Shown piece after piece: positions 40,150-49,257 of a DNA stretch of 64,000 bases. The stretch's first letter is position 1; each line of letters starts with the position of its first letter. This DNA comes from Streptomyces plumbidurans. GTDB lineage: Bacteria > Actinomycetota > Actinomycetes > Streptomycetales > Streptomycetaceae. The notes below the pieces were generated by a model. It was not told where the DNA came from. It was given only the letters and a program-made list of their open reading frames with translations, and ran no database searches. The position numbers were made by a program, and so were the translations under genes. The stretch covers positions 91,214-155,213 of the forward strand of contig NZ_JAFJSY010000025.1 in NCBI RefSeq assembly GCF_019857225.1, written 5' to 3'.

Positions 40150-41199
40150 TCAGCCGCCGGTCGGCTGCCCGGACAGCCGTACGGTGCTGAGGATCTTCAT
40201 GATGGTCTTGTCCGAGAGCTCGTCGCCGACGCCCTTCGCTCCGTGCAACGTCCAGGACACGAAGTCACCCGCCGAGTTCTTGAATGCGAACGTGATCGCT
40301 TTGCCGTCGGTGTCGCACTTGCCCTTCTTGGCAACGCCCTGCGAATAGGTGGTTGCGACGCTGCCCTTGAGGCCCGACGTCGTCGTGTATGCCTTCGGTT
40401 TACCGATGTGGAGCAGCTTCTTGGCGGCTTTCGACTGGTCCGTGTAACCACCGAACACCCACCAGGCGGAGTCGTTGCGCGCCACGTCGGTGGTGTTCTT
40501 GGCCCCGTCCTGACCCTTGGTGCCGGCCGCTGCCAGCGCCTTGTCATCGGTCTGGCCGTCCTTGTTGTCGTCGGACGTGCACCACTTCTCTTTGAAGAAG
40601 GCGGGGGCCGACATGCCGATGAGGGCGGAGCCGTCGCCCTTCTTCTCGTCCTCGAATCCGACGAACGTGCCGGGCGAATCGACCTGCCAGTCCGCCGGCA
40701 CATCGAAGGCGGTGCCCCACTTGGGGTTGACGACGATCTTCCAGCCAGGAATGGTCGCTTTCGCGGTCTCGCCCCCGCGTGGGTTGTCATCGGAGCCCGA
40801 CGCCGAGGCGCTCGCGTCGGACGACGCGGGAGGTGACTGCCGGACCTTCTTGCCGGGACCGTCCGCCTTGTCGTCGTTGCCGCCGCCGAGCACCAGGAAG
40901 CCGGTGACACCCGCGGCCACGACCACAGCCGTGGCCGCCACGATCGCCACCAGCTTCGTCCGGTTCCCGCCGCCACCGCCACCGCTTCCGCCGGCACCGG
41001 TCGGCGGCTGAGGGCTTCCCGGCGCACCGGGCGGCCCCCACTGCGGCTGCTGCCCATAGGTGTTGGGCTGCTGGTACCCGGGCTGCTGATACGGATTCGG
41101 CTGCTGGTACCCCGGCTGCTGGTACGGGTTGTTCTGCGCAGAGGGATTCTGCCCCTGCGGATTCTGCTCGCCCCCGGGCGGCTGCTGTCCTGGCCACAT
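40150..41199 (-). CDS. Gln/Pro-rich single-pass membrane protein, paralogue 1
   Basis: A 349-residue protein. It starts MWPGQQPPGGEQNPQ, has repeats of NPYQQPGYQQ (residues about 25-50), a Gly-rich linker, one membrane span (about 83-107, LVAIVAATAVVVAAGVTG) and an extracellular domain with WCTSDDNKDGQTD and FAFKNSAGDFVSWTL. The downstream-most domain is shared with the neighbouring paralogue. Gln/Pro-rich cytoplasmic tails are common in Streptomyces envelope proteins. GTP or kinase motifs are absent. Function unknown. Confidence 0.8.
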   Translation of the reverse strand: MWPGQQPPGGEQNPQGQNPSAQNNPYQQPGYQQPNPYQQPGYQQPNTYGQQPQWGPPGAPGSPQPPTGAGGSGGGGGGNRTKLVAIVAATAVVVAAGVTGFLVLGGGNDDKADGPGKKVRQSPPASSDASASASGSDDNPRGGETAKATIPGWKIVVNPKWGTAFDVPADWQVDSPGTFVGFEDEKKGDGSALIGMSAPAFFKEKWCTSDDNKDGQTDDKALAAAGTKGQDGAKNTTDVARNDSAWWVFGGYTDQSKAAKKLLHIGKPKAYTTTSGLKGSVATTYSQGVAKKGKCDTDGKAITFAFKNSAGDFVSWTLHGAKGVGDELSDKTIMKILSTVRLSGQPTGG

Positions 41200-41276
41200 G
41201 GACAGCCACCCTAGTGCCGTTCGAGACACGATTCGGTCACTGTGGCTTGTCGAGGCCGTAGCAAAACGGGGCCGTG

Positions 41277-42203
41277 TCAGGAGTCCTCGGGAGGGGTGTA
41301 GAGACGCACGGTTCCCAGGATCTTCCTGACCGTGGCATCCGGCACCTCCTCACCGACCCCCTTCACGCCGACGAACGACCAGGACGCGAAGTCGCCGTCG
41401 CGGTTCTTGAAGGCGAAGGTCGTCGCCTTGCCGTCCGAGTCGCACTTGTGCCGCTTCGTCACCCCGGACGAGCGGGAGGTGGCGACGCTGCCCACCAGGC
41501 CGGAGGAGGTGGTGAAGGACGTGGCCGCACCGGTGGTGACCTTCTTGTGGTCGGGCTGGGCGTACGCGCCGTAGACCCACGCGGTCGCGTCGGCGCGGGC
41601 CGCCTCCTCCGCGCTCTTGGCGCCGTTGTTCTTCCTGGTGCCGGCGCTGGCCAGCGGTGTGAAGTCGGTGTGGCCGTCCTTGTCGTCGTCGGAGGTGCAC
41701 CACTTCTGATTGAGAAGGGCGGGGGCCTTCATGGCGACCAGCGGCTTGTCCTCGGGATCGTTGTCCTCCGCGACGTAGGACACCCAACCCGGCGACTGCA
41801 GGGCCCAGTTGGCCGGTACGTCGAAGGCGATGCCGGCATCGGGGTTCACCACGACCTTCCACCCGGCGACGGTGGGCTTCTGTGCGCCGCCGGTCCGCGG
41901 GTTGGCCGAGGGGGTGGGCGATGCCGAGGAGGTGGTCGGCCCCGGATCGGCCCCGTCGTCGCTGCCGCCGCCCAGCACCACGGCTCCGGTCACCGCGGCG
42001 GCCACCACCACGGCGGCCGCTGTTGTGATGGCAATCACCTTGGCGCGGCCGCCACCCGGCGGCTCGGGCGCCGGGGGCCGCGCGGTCGGCGGCTGTGCGG
42101 CATACGGGTTCGGCTGCTGGTATCCGGGCTGCTGGTACGGGTTGTTGTGCGCCGGCTGCTGCGGTTGCTGACCGTCCCCCGGCGACTGCTGTCCTGGCCA
42201 CAT
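41277..42203 (-). CDS. Gln/Pro-rich single-pass membrane protein, paralogue 2
   Basis: A 308-residue paralogue of the previous gene with the same start (MWPGQQSPGDGQQPQ), one PYQQPGYQQPNPY repeat, a span (about 64-88) and the same extracellular features (WCTSDDDKDGHTD, FAFKNRDGDFASWSF). The tandem pair shows local duplication. The 77-base gap between them suggests co-transcription or two similar promoters. Function unknown. Confidence 0.8.
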   Translation of the reverse strand: MWPGQQSPGDGQQPQQPAHNNPYQQPGYQQPNPYAAQPPTARPPAPEPPGGGRAKVIAITTAAAVVVAAAVTGAVVLGGGSDDGADPGPTTSSASPTPSANPRTGGAQKPTVAGWKVVVNPDAGIAFDVPANWALQSPGWVSYVAEDNDPEDKPLVAMKAPALLNQKWCTSDDDKDGHTDFTPLASAGTRKNNGAKSAEEAARADATAWVYGAYAQPDHKKVTTGAATSFTTSSGLVGSVATSRSSGVTKRHKCDSDGKATTFAFKNRDGDFASWSFVGVKGVGEEVPDATVRKILGTVRLYTPPEDS

Positions 42204-42274
42204 GGGCCGTAACGATACGACGATCATCGTACGCGTCTGGTCAGTGGTGGCTACTCATGGGTAACCTCCACTTC

Positions 42275-42727
42275 ATGAGCGCAGACCAGATGTCGATCGG
42301 TGAGATGCTCGCCGCGACCGTGCCGATGGCCCGGACCTTGAAGCTCGAGTTCCTGGAGACCACGCCGGAGAAGGCCGTGGTGGCCCTGCCGGACCAGAGC
42401 GAGTACCACAACCATGTGGGCGGGCCGCATGCCGGTGCGATGTTCACGCTCGGGGAGTCCGCGAGCGGGGCGATCGTGCTGGCCGCATTCGGGGAGCAGC
42501 TCGCGCGGGCCGTGCCGCTCGCGGTGAGTGCCGAGATCGCGTACAAGAAGCTGGCGATGGGTGCCGTCACGGCCACCGCGACGCTGGGCCGTCCCGCCGC
42601 CGACGTCGTCGCGGAGCTGGACGCGGGGGAGCGCCCCGAGTTCCCGGTGTCGATCGAGATCCGGCGCGCGGACGACGCCGTCACCGGTGAGATGACGGTC
42701 GTGTGGACGCTGCGGCCCAACGGCTGA
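42275..42727 (+). CDS. Hotdog-fold thioesterase-like protein (DUF4442/PaaI type)
   Basis: A 150-residue protein. HNHVGGPHAGAMFTLGESASG carries the hotdog signature with the likely catalytic-side His/Asn region, and AVSAEIAYKKLAMGAVTATA is the central helix-strand. Hotdog thioesterases hydrolyse acyl-CoA or acyl-ACP. ATG 42275 is possibly leaderless (TAACCT about 8 bases before); ATG 42257 gives 6 more residues. Confidence 0.8.
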   Translation: MSADQMSIGEMLAATVPMARTLKLEFLETTPEKAVVALPDQSEYHNHVGGPHAGAMFTLGESASGAIVLAAFGEQLARAVPLAVSAEIAYKKLAMGAVTATATLGRPAADVVAELDAGERPEFPVSIEIRRADDAVTGEMTVVWTLRPNG

Positions 42728-42743
42728 GCGCTTCAGTGCATGC

Positions 42744-42773
42744 GAAGGCCCGGGAGTGCGCTCCCGGGCCTTC
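42744..42773 (+). terminator. Terminator after the thioesterase gene
   Basis: GAAGGCCCGGGAG (42744-42756) and CTCCCGGGCCTTC (42761-42773) form a perfect 13-bp stem with loop TGCG. Confidence 0.8.
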
Positions 42774-43113
42774 GGCATGAGGCCGGGTCGTCGGCCGGTC
42801 GTGTTCGCCGGTGGTGTTCGCCGGTGGTGGAGATTCGGTGTGCCACTCGCCCTTGGGTGCACACAACTCGGCGGCGATCTGGCGGTTGTTTCGAATACGG
42901 GTGCGGGTACCGCCGGTAACTTATCTGAAGTTTCCGGTTTTTGAACATGAGTCATTCGAACTCCTTGTTTCCAGCGCGTCAATTGTGCGAAAGTGAGCGG
43001 CCCTATAAGGGTCCCAGAACCCGACACGGCATAGGTACGCACCAATCAGGCGCCGGCTTTTCGATGGATGCGCTTTCCACCCACCGTCCTGCGGCTCGGA
43101 AGGAAATGGCTCA
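42774..43113. other. Promoter-rich gap before the lectin-fusion gene
   Basis: 340 bases with no supported gene, unusually A/T-rich between 42890 and 43040 for this genome. GTGTTCGCCGGTGGT is partly repeated near 42805-42830. A CCCTATAAGGG element lies around 43003. Several promoter-like boxes are possible; I cannot pick one. Confidence 0.4.
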
Positions 43114-45015
43114 GTGCAATCCCCCTACCCCCCACGACCGCCGTACCCGCCACTCCCGGGACCGGGCCCCACCGAGTCCGACCGCCATCTCCTCGCACAG
43201 CCGGCCCAGGGTCCCGAGGGCGGCCGTGCGATCGCGTTGCTGCTGGCCCGGCACTGGCGCGCGACCTTCGACTACGCGGTCATCTGCCTTGCGTCCGGGG
43301 AGGATTCGGCGTCCATGGCCGCGGCCGCCGCGTTCCACCGGGTCCTCGGGCGGCCCACCGACGACGCACTGCGACCGCAACTCCTGAGGGCCGTGCGCGA
43401 CACGGTCAAGGAGTGGGCGGCGGATGACGGTATTTCCGTTCTTCTGCCGGAACTCCGCAAACCGACCGGAGGCCGCGGACTGCGCGCCGCGCGCTCCGCG
43501 ACACCGGAAAGGCGGCGCCTTGCGGAGCGGGCGTTCCGGGCCCTTCCGGGAGCTTCGCAATGCCTGCTCTGGCACACCGAGGTCGAGGCGGAGCCCATAT
43601 CCGTACCGGCTGGTCTGTTGGGGGTGGATCCGGGCACCGCGGCGGCTGCCCTCGATCAGGCGCGCGAGCAATTCCGGGCGGGCTGTGTACGCGCCCACGG
43701 GGAACTCGCGCCCGGCAAGGAATGCCGCTTCTACAACCGGCTCCTCGACGTTCCGATACGCCGCGGCGGCGCCCTGCTCCCCGATGTCCAGCAGCACCTG
43801 ATGGCATGCCGCTACTGCCGTCACGCCGCCGAACAGCTCAGCTATTTCGAGGGCGGTCTCGAGGAACTGCTCGCCGAGACCGTGCTCGGCTGGGGAGCCC
43901 GGCGCTACCTCGACTCCCGTCCGCGCCGCGGGGGCAGTCGCCCGTCGGTCCCCGGACGCGGCCCCCTGCGGCCCGACGGCAGCGGACGCCACCGCCCGGG
44001 CCTGTCGCGCAGTCACACCAAGGCGGTGGCCGTGGGCGTCGGTGTGGCGGCCCTCGCCCTGCTCGCCACGGTTCTCGTCAGCAAGGGCTGGACGGACGAC
44101 AACGGTGTCCCCGGACCCGGCGCCACCTGGGGTGCCCAGAGCGGCAGTTCGCTGCATCCGTCGCTCCCCGCGGAGGGCACCTCCGCCGGCCACGCGTCCG
44201 CGGGCCACGCCTCCACCGACGGGTCCCCGTCGCCCGCCTCCGCGGGCCGCCCCGTCGAGATCGGGCACGGCAGGCTGCGCAACCCGGCGTCCGGCCTCTG
44301 CCTCGACATCGGCGGCGGCAAGGCCGTGCCCGGCGCCGCGGCCGTGCTGACGGGCTGCTCCTCCGCCGAGTCCCAGCAGTGGTCGTACCAGGCCGACGGT
44401 CCGCTGCGCAGCGGCGTCGACCCCACCCTGTGCCTGGACTCCGGCTCCGCCGGGCAGTCGGTACTGCTCGTCGGCTGCCTGCCGCACGACGCCGACATGC
44501 GCTACGACCTCACCGTCCGCGGCGAACTCCTGCTGCGGGACGGCAAGGGACTGCTCGTCGCACCCGGTACGGGGGCGGCGGCGGCGCGGGTCGTGATCAC
44601 GGAGCGGGACGGCTCCGCCGGGCAGCGGTGGGTGCTGGATACAGGGGACGGCGACGCGGGCGGCAAGGACGGTAAGGACGGTAAGGACGGAGACGGCGGA
44701 TCCCAAGAGGGCGCTCACCCCGAGCGTCGGGCAGGCTCTCCCGACAGCACGCCGAACCTGCCCAACCTCCAGCCCACGCCGGGCAGTTCCGAGGACGATG
44801 CGCCGTACGAGGAACGGTTCGCCCAAGTCGGCGACGACACCGCGCCCCCCGGGCGGCCCGCGGCGCCTCTCGACGGCGTACGCACCCTGCCCGCGGACGT
44901 ACTGGGCACGGTCGCCGCCGTAGCGGACACCGCGGCCTCCACCGCGGACACCGCCACTTCCACCGTGCACACGGCGACCACGATCGCCGCAGATGCGTCA
45001 GACGCGATCAACTAG
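43114..45015 (+). CDS. Sigma-like/zinc-finger/transmembrane/ricin-lectin fusion protein
   Basis: A 633-residue protein from GTG 43114. Residues 42-80 resemble sigma-70 region 2 (FDYAVICLASGEDSASMAA) and 147-198 region 4 (SQCLLWHTEVEAEP, VDPGTAAAALDQAREQF). HLMACRYCRHAAEQL (C232/C235) is an anti-sigma-type zinc finger. One membrane span covers 304-326. Outside lies a ricin-type beta-trefoil (about 383-510) with CLDIGGG, CSSAESQQWSY and GQRWVLD repeats. The C-terminal tail is Asp/Gly then Thr/Ala-rich. It could sense a sugar outside and signal inside; Streptomyces carry related proteins, function unproven. Confidence 0.75.
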   Translation: MQSPYPPRPPYPPLPGPGPTESDRHLLAQPAQGPEGGRAIALLLARHWRATFDYAVICLASGEDSASMAAAAAFHRVLGRPTDDALRPQLLRAVRDTVKEWAADDGISVLLPELRKPTGGRGLRAARSATPERRRLAERAFRALPGASQCLLWHTEVEAEPISVPAGLLGVDPGTAAAALDQAREQFRAGCVRAHGELAPGKECRFYNRLLDVPIRRGGALLPDVQQHLMACRYCRHAAEQLSYFEGGLEELLAETVLGWGARRYLDSRPRRGGSRPSVPGRGPLRPDGSGRHRPGLSRSHTKAVAVGVGVAALALLATVLVSKGWTDDNGVPGPGATWGAQSGSSLHPSLPAEGTSAGHASAGHASTDGSPSPASAGRPVEIGHGRLRNPASGLCLDIGGGKAVPGAAAVLTGCSSAESQQWSYQADGPLRSGVDPTLCLDSGSAGQSVLLVGCLPHDADMRYDLTVRGELLLRDGKGLLVAPGTGAAAARVVITERDGSAGQRWVLDTGDGDAGGKDGKDGKDGDGGSQEGAHPERRAGSPDSTPNLPNLQPTPGSSEDDAPYEERFAQVGDDTAPPGRPAAPLDGVRTLPADVLGTVAAVADTAASTADTATSTVHTATTIAADASDAIN

Positions 45016-45021
45016 TCATCA

Positions 45022-45047
45022 GGGGCCGCACCTTCAAAGGCGGCCCC
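45022..45047 (+). terminator. Terminator after the lectin-fusion gene
   Basis: GGGGCCGC (45022-45029) pairs with GCGGCCCC (45040-45047), with an inner CTT/AAG, followed by a T/C-rich stretch. Confidence 0.7.
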
Positions 45048-45090
45048 GTCTTCCTTCATGTCGGCGTCCCGCCGTTTCCTGTCCGCACGA

Positions 45091-45119
45091 TTGACACGAG
45101 TCACGGCCGGTCCTAGTTT
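45091..45119 (+). promoter_or_regulatory. Vegetative-type promoter for the GH3 gene
   Basis: TTGACA (45091-45096) and TAGTTT (45114-45119) with a 17-base spacer, the best consensus promoter in the window. Downstream, GTCGGT (45154-45159) and ACCGAC (45166-45171) form an inverted repeat that could be an operator. Confidence 0.7.
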
Positions 45120-45200
45120 TCCCGCCGCACCCTCGTGGCTGACGCCGTGTCAAGTCGGTTCTCACACCGACGAGTCAAGGTGCCGAAGGAGTGACGGCTC

Positions 45201-47666
45201 ATGACCGACACTGTCTCGCGGAGATCCGCCCTGCGCCTGCTCGGCGGCGCCATAACCGTGGCCGCGACGGCCACCGGCGGACTCACGACCCCGGTACACG
45301 CGCTGGACAGACCCGAGGCGGGGGCCGGGCCCCGCGTCGAAAGCCTCATCGGCAGGCTCACGCTCGACGAGAAGATCTCCCTCCTGCACGGCGCCACCGA
45401 CCCGAACTCGCTCGGCCAGGCCGGCTACGTCCCCGGTGTGCCGCGCCTGAACATCCCACCGCTCCGCCTCGCCGACGGCCCCGCCGGCGTCCGCGTCACC
45501 CGGCACGCCACCGCGCTGCCCGCCCCCGTCCTGCTGGCCTCCGCCTTCGACCCCGAACTGGCCCGCCGCTACGGCCGGGTCATCGGACGCGAGGGCCGCG
45601 CCCTCGGCCAGGACGTCCTGCTCTCCCCGATGGTCAACCTCATCCGCACGCCGTACGCGGGCCGCAACTTCGAGACCTTCAGCGAGGACCCGCTGCTCGC
45701 CTCGGGCATGGTCGCCGCCGAGATCGAGGGCATCCAGGGCGAGGGCCTGATCGCCACCGTCAAGCACTACGCGATGAACAACCAGGAGCAGGACCGCATG
45801 TCGGTCGACGTACGGGTCGACGAGCAGACCATGCACGAGCTCGAACTGCGCGGATTCGAGGCGGCCGTCGTCGCCCGCACGGGTGCCGTGATGGGCGCGT
45901 ACAACAAGGTCAACGGCACCTTCGCCTGCGAGAACCGGACGCTGCTCACGGATGTCCTGCGCGAGCAATGGGGCTTCGAGGGCTGGGTGATGACCGACTG
46001 GTTCGCCGCGCACAGCACCGTCGCGGCGATCACCGCCGGTCTCGACATGGAGATGCCCGACGGCACCTACTTCGGTACGGCGCTCAGGTCGGCCGTGCAG
46101 AACGGCACCGTGCCCGAGCGGTACGTGGACCGTGCCGTACGCAGGATTCTCACCGTCATGGACCGCTTCGGACTCCTCGACGGCAGTGCGCCACCCCGCC
46201 CGGACCGCGACGCACCGGCGAGTGCCGCCGTGGCCCTGGAGATCGCCGAGGCGGGCGCGACCCTGCTGCGCAACGAGCGCCGTACCCTCCCGCTGGCCCG
46301 CGGCGGCAGCCTCGCGGTGATCGGCCCGACCGGCGCCCTGCCCTTCGTCAGCGGCGGCGGCAGCGCCCATGTCGTCCCCGACCACGCCGACAGCCCGCTC
46401 GACGCCCTCAAGTCCCGTGCGGGAAAGCTCACTTACGCACTGGGCGAGGACCTCTACGGCAAGGCGATACCGGCGTCCGCGCTCGACCCCGCCTTCGACA
46501 GCGAGGGACAGCAACTCGCCGCCGGTCAGGTCTGGACGTACGACGGCACGCTCACCGTGCCCGAGGACGACGAGTGGACCTTCGTCCTGCACTTCTCCTC
46601 CGCGCCCACCGCCCGCCCCAAGGTCCTCCTCGACGGCACCGAGCTGTTTCCGCAGGCCCCCGGATACGGCGAGTTCTTCACGGGCGGGCTCGTCTCGGCC
46701 GCCCCGGACGGCCTGTCCGTGCGCCGCGGGACCCTGACGCTCGCCAAGGGCGCCCACACGCTGCGGATCACCGCTCAGGGAGGGGCCGGCGGACTGACGT
46801 TCCGGCTGCGGCGCAGCACCGGCGCGACCCGCGCGCAGGACGTCGCCGAGGCGGTCGCCGCCGCACGCGCGGCACGGGACGTGGTGCTGTTCGCCTACGA
46901 GGACGCCACCGAGGGACTGGACCGCACCACGATCGCCCTGCCCGGCCACCAGACGCGGCTGATCGAGGCGGTCACGGCGGCCAACCCGCGCACCACCGTC
47001 GTCCTCAACACCTCGTCCTCGACGTCGATGCCCTGGCTGGGGCGCACCGGCGCCGTGCTGCAGATGTACTACCCGGGCCAGGAGGGCGCGGCCGCCACCG
47101 CGGCCGTCCTGTACGGCGAGTGCGACCCGGGCGGCCGCCTCACCCAGTCCTTCCCGGCCGACGACGACCACCATCCCGTCGCCGGGGACCCCCGCCGCTA
47201 CCCGGGCGTGGACGGCACCGAGGAGTACTCCGAAGGCATCCACGCCGGCTATCGCTGGTACGACGCCGAGGGCGTACGGCCACTGTTCCCCTTCGGGCAC
47301 GGGCTGTCGTACACCTCCTTCTCCTACGCCGATCTGCGGGCCCGGCGCACGCGGCACGGCATCGAGGTGACCTTCACCGTCCGCAACACCGGCCGCCGGG
47401 AGGGCATTGCCGTGCCCCAGGTGTACGTCGGGCCCTCGCCGCGGCTCCGGCTCGAGCAGGCGGTACGGGTGCTGGCCGGGTACCGGCGCCTTGCCCTGCG
47501 GGCCGGGGAGCGGCGGCGCGTCACCGTGGACGTGACCGCACGCACGTTGTCCTCCTGGGACCCCGCGCGGCACACCTGGGTCCTGGGGACCGGCCGGCGC
47601 ACCGTATGGGTCGGGACGTCCTCGCGAGAACTCCGGCTGCGCACGAACGTGGAGGTGGGCAGGTGA
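45201..47666 (+). CDS. Tat-exported glycoside hydrolase family 3 (beta-glucosidase-like)
   Basis: An 821-residue secreted enzyme. The signal SRRSALRLLGGAITVAA has twin arginines for Tat export. The (beta/alpha)8 domain carries RLADGPAGVRV, KHYAMNNQE and the nucleophile in VMTDWFAAHS (D266). The second domain (from about 340) has EAGATLLRNERRTLPL and the acid/base region EDATEGLDR. A PA14-like insertion occupies about 430-540 (YDGTLTVPEDDEWTFVLHFS), and a fibronectin-III-like end follows FPFGHGLSYTSFSY. It probably releases glucose or similar sugars from oligosaccharides; the PA14 insert usually shapes substrate choice. Confidence 0.92.
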   Translation: MTDTVSRRSALRLLGGAITVAATATGGLTTPVHALDRPEAGAGPRVESLIGRLTLDEKISLLHGATDPNSLGQAGYVPGVPRLNIPPLRLADGPAGVRVTRHATALPAPVLLASAFDPELARRYGRVIGREGRALGQDVLLSPMVNLIRTPYAGRNFETFSEDPLLASGMVAAEIEGIQGEGLIATVKHYAMNNQEQDRMSVDVRVDEQTMHELELRGFEAAVVARTGAVMGAYNKVNGTFACENRTLLTDVLREQWGFEGWVMTDWFAAHSTVAAITAGLDMEMPDGTYFGTALRSAVQNGTVPERYVDRAVRRILTVMDRFGLLDGSAPPRPDRDAPASAAVALEIAEAGATLLRNERRTLPLARGGSLAVIGPTGALPFVSGGGSAHVVPDHADSPLDALKSRAGKLTYALGEDLYGKAIPASALDPAFDSEGQQLAAGQVWTYDGTLTVPEDDEWTFVLHFSSAPTARPKVLLDGTELFPQAPGYGEFFTGGLVSAAPDGLSVRRGTLTLAKGAHTLRITAQGGAGGLTFRLRRSTGATRAQDVAEAVAAARAARDVVLFAYEDATEGLDRTTIALPGHQTRLIEAVTAANPRTTVVLNTSSSTSMPWLGRTGAVLQMYYPGQEGAAATAAVLYGECDPGGRLTQSFPADDDHHPVAGDPRRYPGVDGTEEYSEGIHAGYRWYDAEGVRPLFPFGHGLSYTSFSYADLRARRTRHGIEVTFTVRNTGRREGIAVPQVYVGPSPRLRLEQAVRVLAGYRRLALRAGERRRVTVDVTARTLSSWDPARHTWVLGTGRRTVWVGTSSRELRLRTNVEVGR

Positions 47667-47834
47667 CCCGCCGCCGTATCGCCATCCGATCCGTCTCCAC
47701 GACGGTGTGATCTTTGGGACGGCACTCCGGCAGAGCGACCCGGTAGGCTTCCAGGTGTGCGCCCGATACGGCGTGCGCCGGGAATGCAGTAACAGAACGC
47801 AGTAACAAAGGGTCGCAAAGCGGGAGGACCGGCG
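47667..47834. other. Short gap before dedA with a direct repeat
   Basis: No gene. GCAGTAACA occurs at 47786-47794 and 47799-47807, 13 bases apart, close to the dedA start; possibly a regulator site. Confidence 0.35.
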
Positions 47835-48494
47835 TTGCACGTCCAGGAATGGCTCGACACGGTACCGGCGGCAGCCGTCTACGCGGTGGTGGCGCTGGTC
47901 ATCGGCCTGGAGAGCCTGGGCATCCCGCTGCCGGGCGAGATCGTCCTGGTCGCGGCCGCCCTGCTGTCCTCGCACCATTCCGGCATCAACCCGATCGTGC
48001 TCGGCGCCTGCGCGACCGCCGGTGCCGTGATCGGCGACTCCATCGGCTACGCGATCGGCCGCAAGGGCGGACGGCCGCTGCTGGCCTGGCTGGACAGGAA
48101 GTTCCCGAGACACTTCAGCGAGGCGCATGTCGCCACTGCCGAGCGGTCCTTCGAGAAGTGGGGCATGTGGGCCGTCTTCTTCGGCCGCTTCATCGCCCTG
48201 CTGCGGATCTTCGCCGGCCCCCTCGCGGGTGTGCTGCACATGCCGTACTGGAAGTTCCTGATCGCCAACTTCCTCGGCGGCGTCTGCTGGGCGGGCGGCA
48301 CGACGGCCGTCGTCTACTACGTGGGCGTCGTCGCCGAGGACTGGCTCAAGCGGTTCTCGTACCTGGGCCTCGCGATCGCGGTCCTGATCGGCCTGACCTC
48401 CATGCTGATGATCAGGCGCAAGGCGAAGAAGGCGGCCGCCCAGCGTGAGGCGGAGCAGGCGGCCGAGGCGGAGACCGTCCCGGCCGTCGACTGA
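47835..48494 (+). CDS. DedA-family membrane protein
   Basis: A 219-residue protein starting at TTG 47835 after GGGAGGACC. LESLGIPLPGEIVLVAAALL and GAVIGDSIGYAIGRKGGRPL are the DedA/VTT signature; GRFIALLRIFAGPLAG holds the conserved Arg and the helical re-entrant loop. DedA proteins act in undecaprenyl-phosphate recycling and membrane homeostasis. The tail is charged (RRKAKKAAAQREAEQ). Confidence 0.88.
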   Translation: MHVQEWLDTVPAAAVYAVVALVIGLESLGIPLPGEIVLVAAALLSSHHSGINPIVLGACATAGAVIGDSIGYAIGRKGGRPLLAWLDRKFPRHFSEAHVATAERSFEKWGMWAVFFGRFIALLRIFAGPLAGVLHMPYWKFLIANFLGGVCWAGGTTAVVYYVGVVAEDWLKRFSYLGLAIAVLIGLTSMLMIRRKAKKAAAQREAEQAAEAETVPAVD

Positions 48495-48552
48495 GCCGCC
48501 TCGCCCGTCGCACGCCGTTCGCCGCCGCCGTTCGACCAGTCCTTCGCCGTTC

Positions 48553-49086
48553 CTACGAGTCCTCGTGCACCTCGTGATGAGCCTTCGCGAGGTCCGCGTA
48601 CAGGGTGCCGTTCAGCGTGACGCCCTCGCGCTCCTCCGGGGTCAGCTCCCGCTTCACCTTGGCCGGCACCCCCGCCACCAGTGACCCCGGCGGCACCTGC
48701 ATCCCCTGCGGCACCAGGGCCTGCGCGGCGACGAGCGAACCCGCGCCGATGACGGCTCCGTTGAGGACCGTGGCGCCCATGCCGATCAGACAGTCGTCCC
48801 CGACGGTCGCCCCGTGCACCACGGCGTTGTGCCCCACGGACACCCGCGCACCGATGCTGACGGGAAAGCCCGGGTCGGCGTGGACGGTGCAGTTGTCCTG
48901 GATGTTGGCCTGGGCGCCCACGGAGATCCGCTCGACGTCACCGCGCAGCACCGCGCCGTACCAGACGCTCGCCCCGGCCTCCAGCGTCACGTCGCCGATC
49001 ACCGACGCCATGGGTGCCACGAAGGCCTCGTCGTCGATCCTCGGTTCCCTGCCGCCGATCCCCGTGATCAACGCCTTGTGCGTCAT
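48553..49086 (-). CDS. Gamma-class carbonic anhydrase-like protein
   Basis: A 177-residue left-handed beta-helix. FVAPMASVIGDVTLEAGASVWY and VLRGDVERISVGAQANIQDN are the turns; HADPGFP, VSVGHNAVVHG supply the three metal-binding His. Related proteins include YrdA and carnitine-operon CaiE. It is probably a metal-dependent hydratase; activity not certain. Divergent to the acyltransferase gene across 171 bases. Confidence 0.9.
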   Translation of the reverse strand: MTHKALITGIGGREPRIDDEAFVAPMASVIGDVTLEAGASVWYGAVLRGDVERISVGAQANIQDNCTVHADPGFPVSIGARVSVGHNAVVHGATVGDDCLIGMGATVLNGAVIGAGSLVAAQALVPQGMQVPPGSLVAGVPAKVKRELTPEEREGVTLNGTLYADLAKAHHEVHEDS

Positions 49087-49257
49087 CGCCCTCTCCTCGT
49101 CCTCGGTTCACCACGCACCGTAGGCGATGAACGCCCTGCCCAGCGCGCCGGGGCGGGCGTCACCCGCCGCGAACCGGACGCCGTCCGGCCTCCGGTGGGG
49201 TGAAGATCACAGTGCCCGGAGCGCGTCCGGTCACCGGACGCTGAGTACGGTGAGCGG

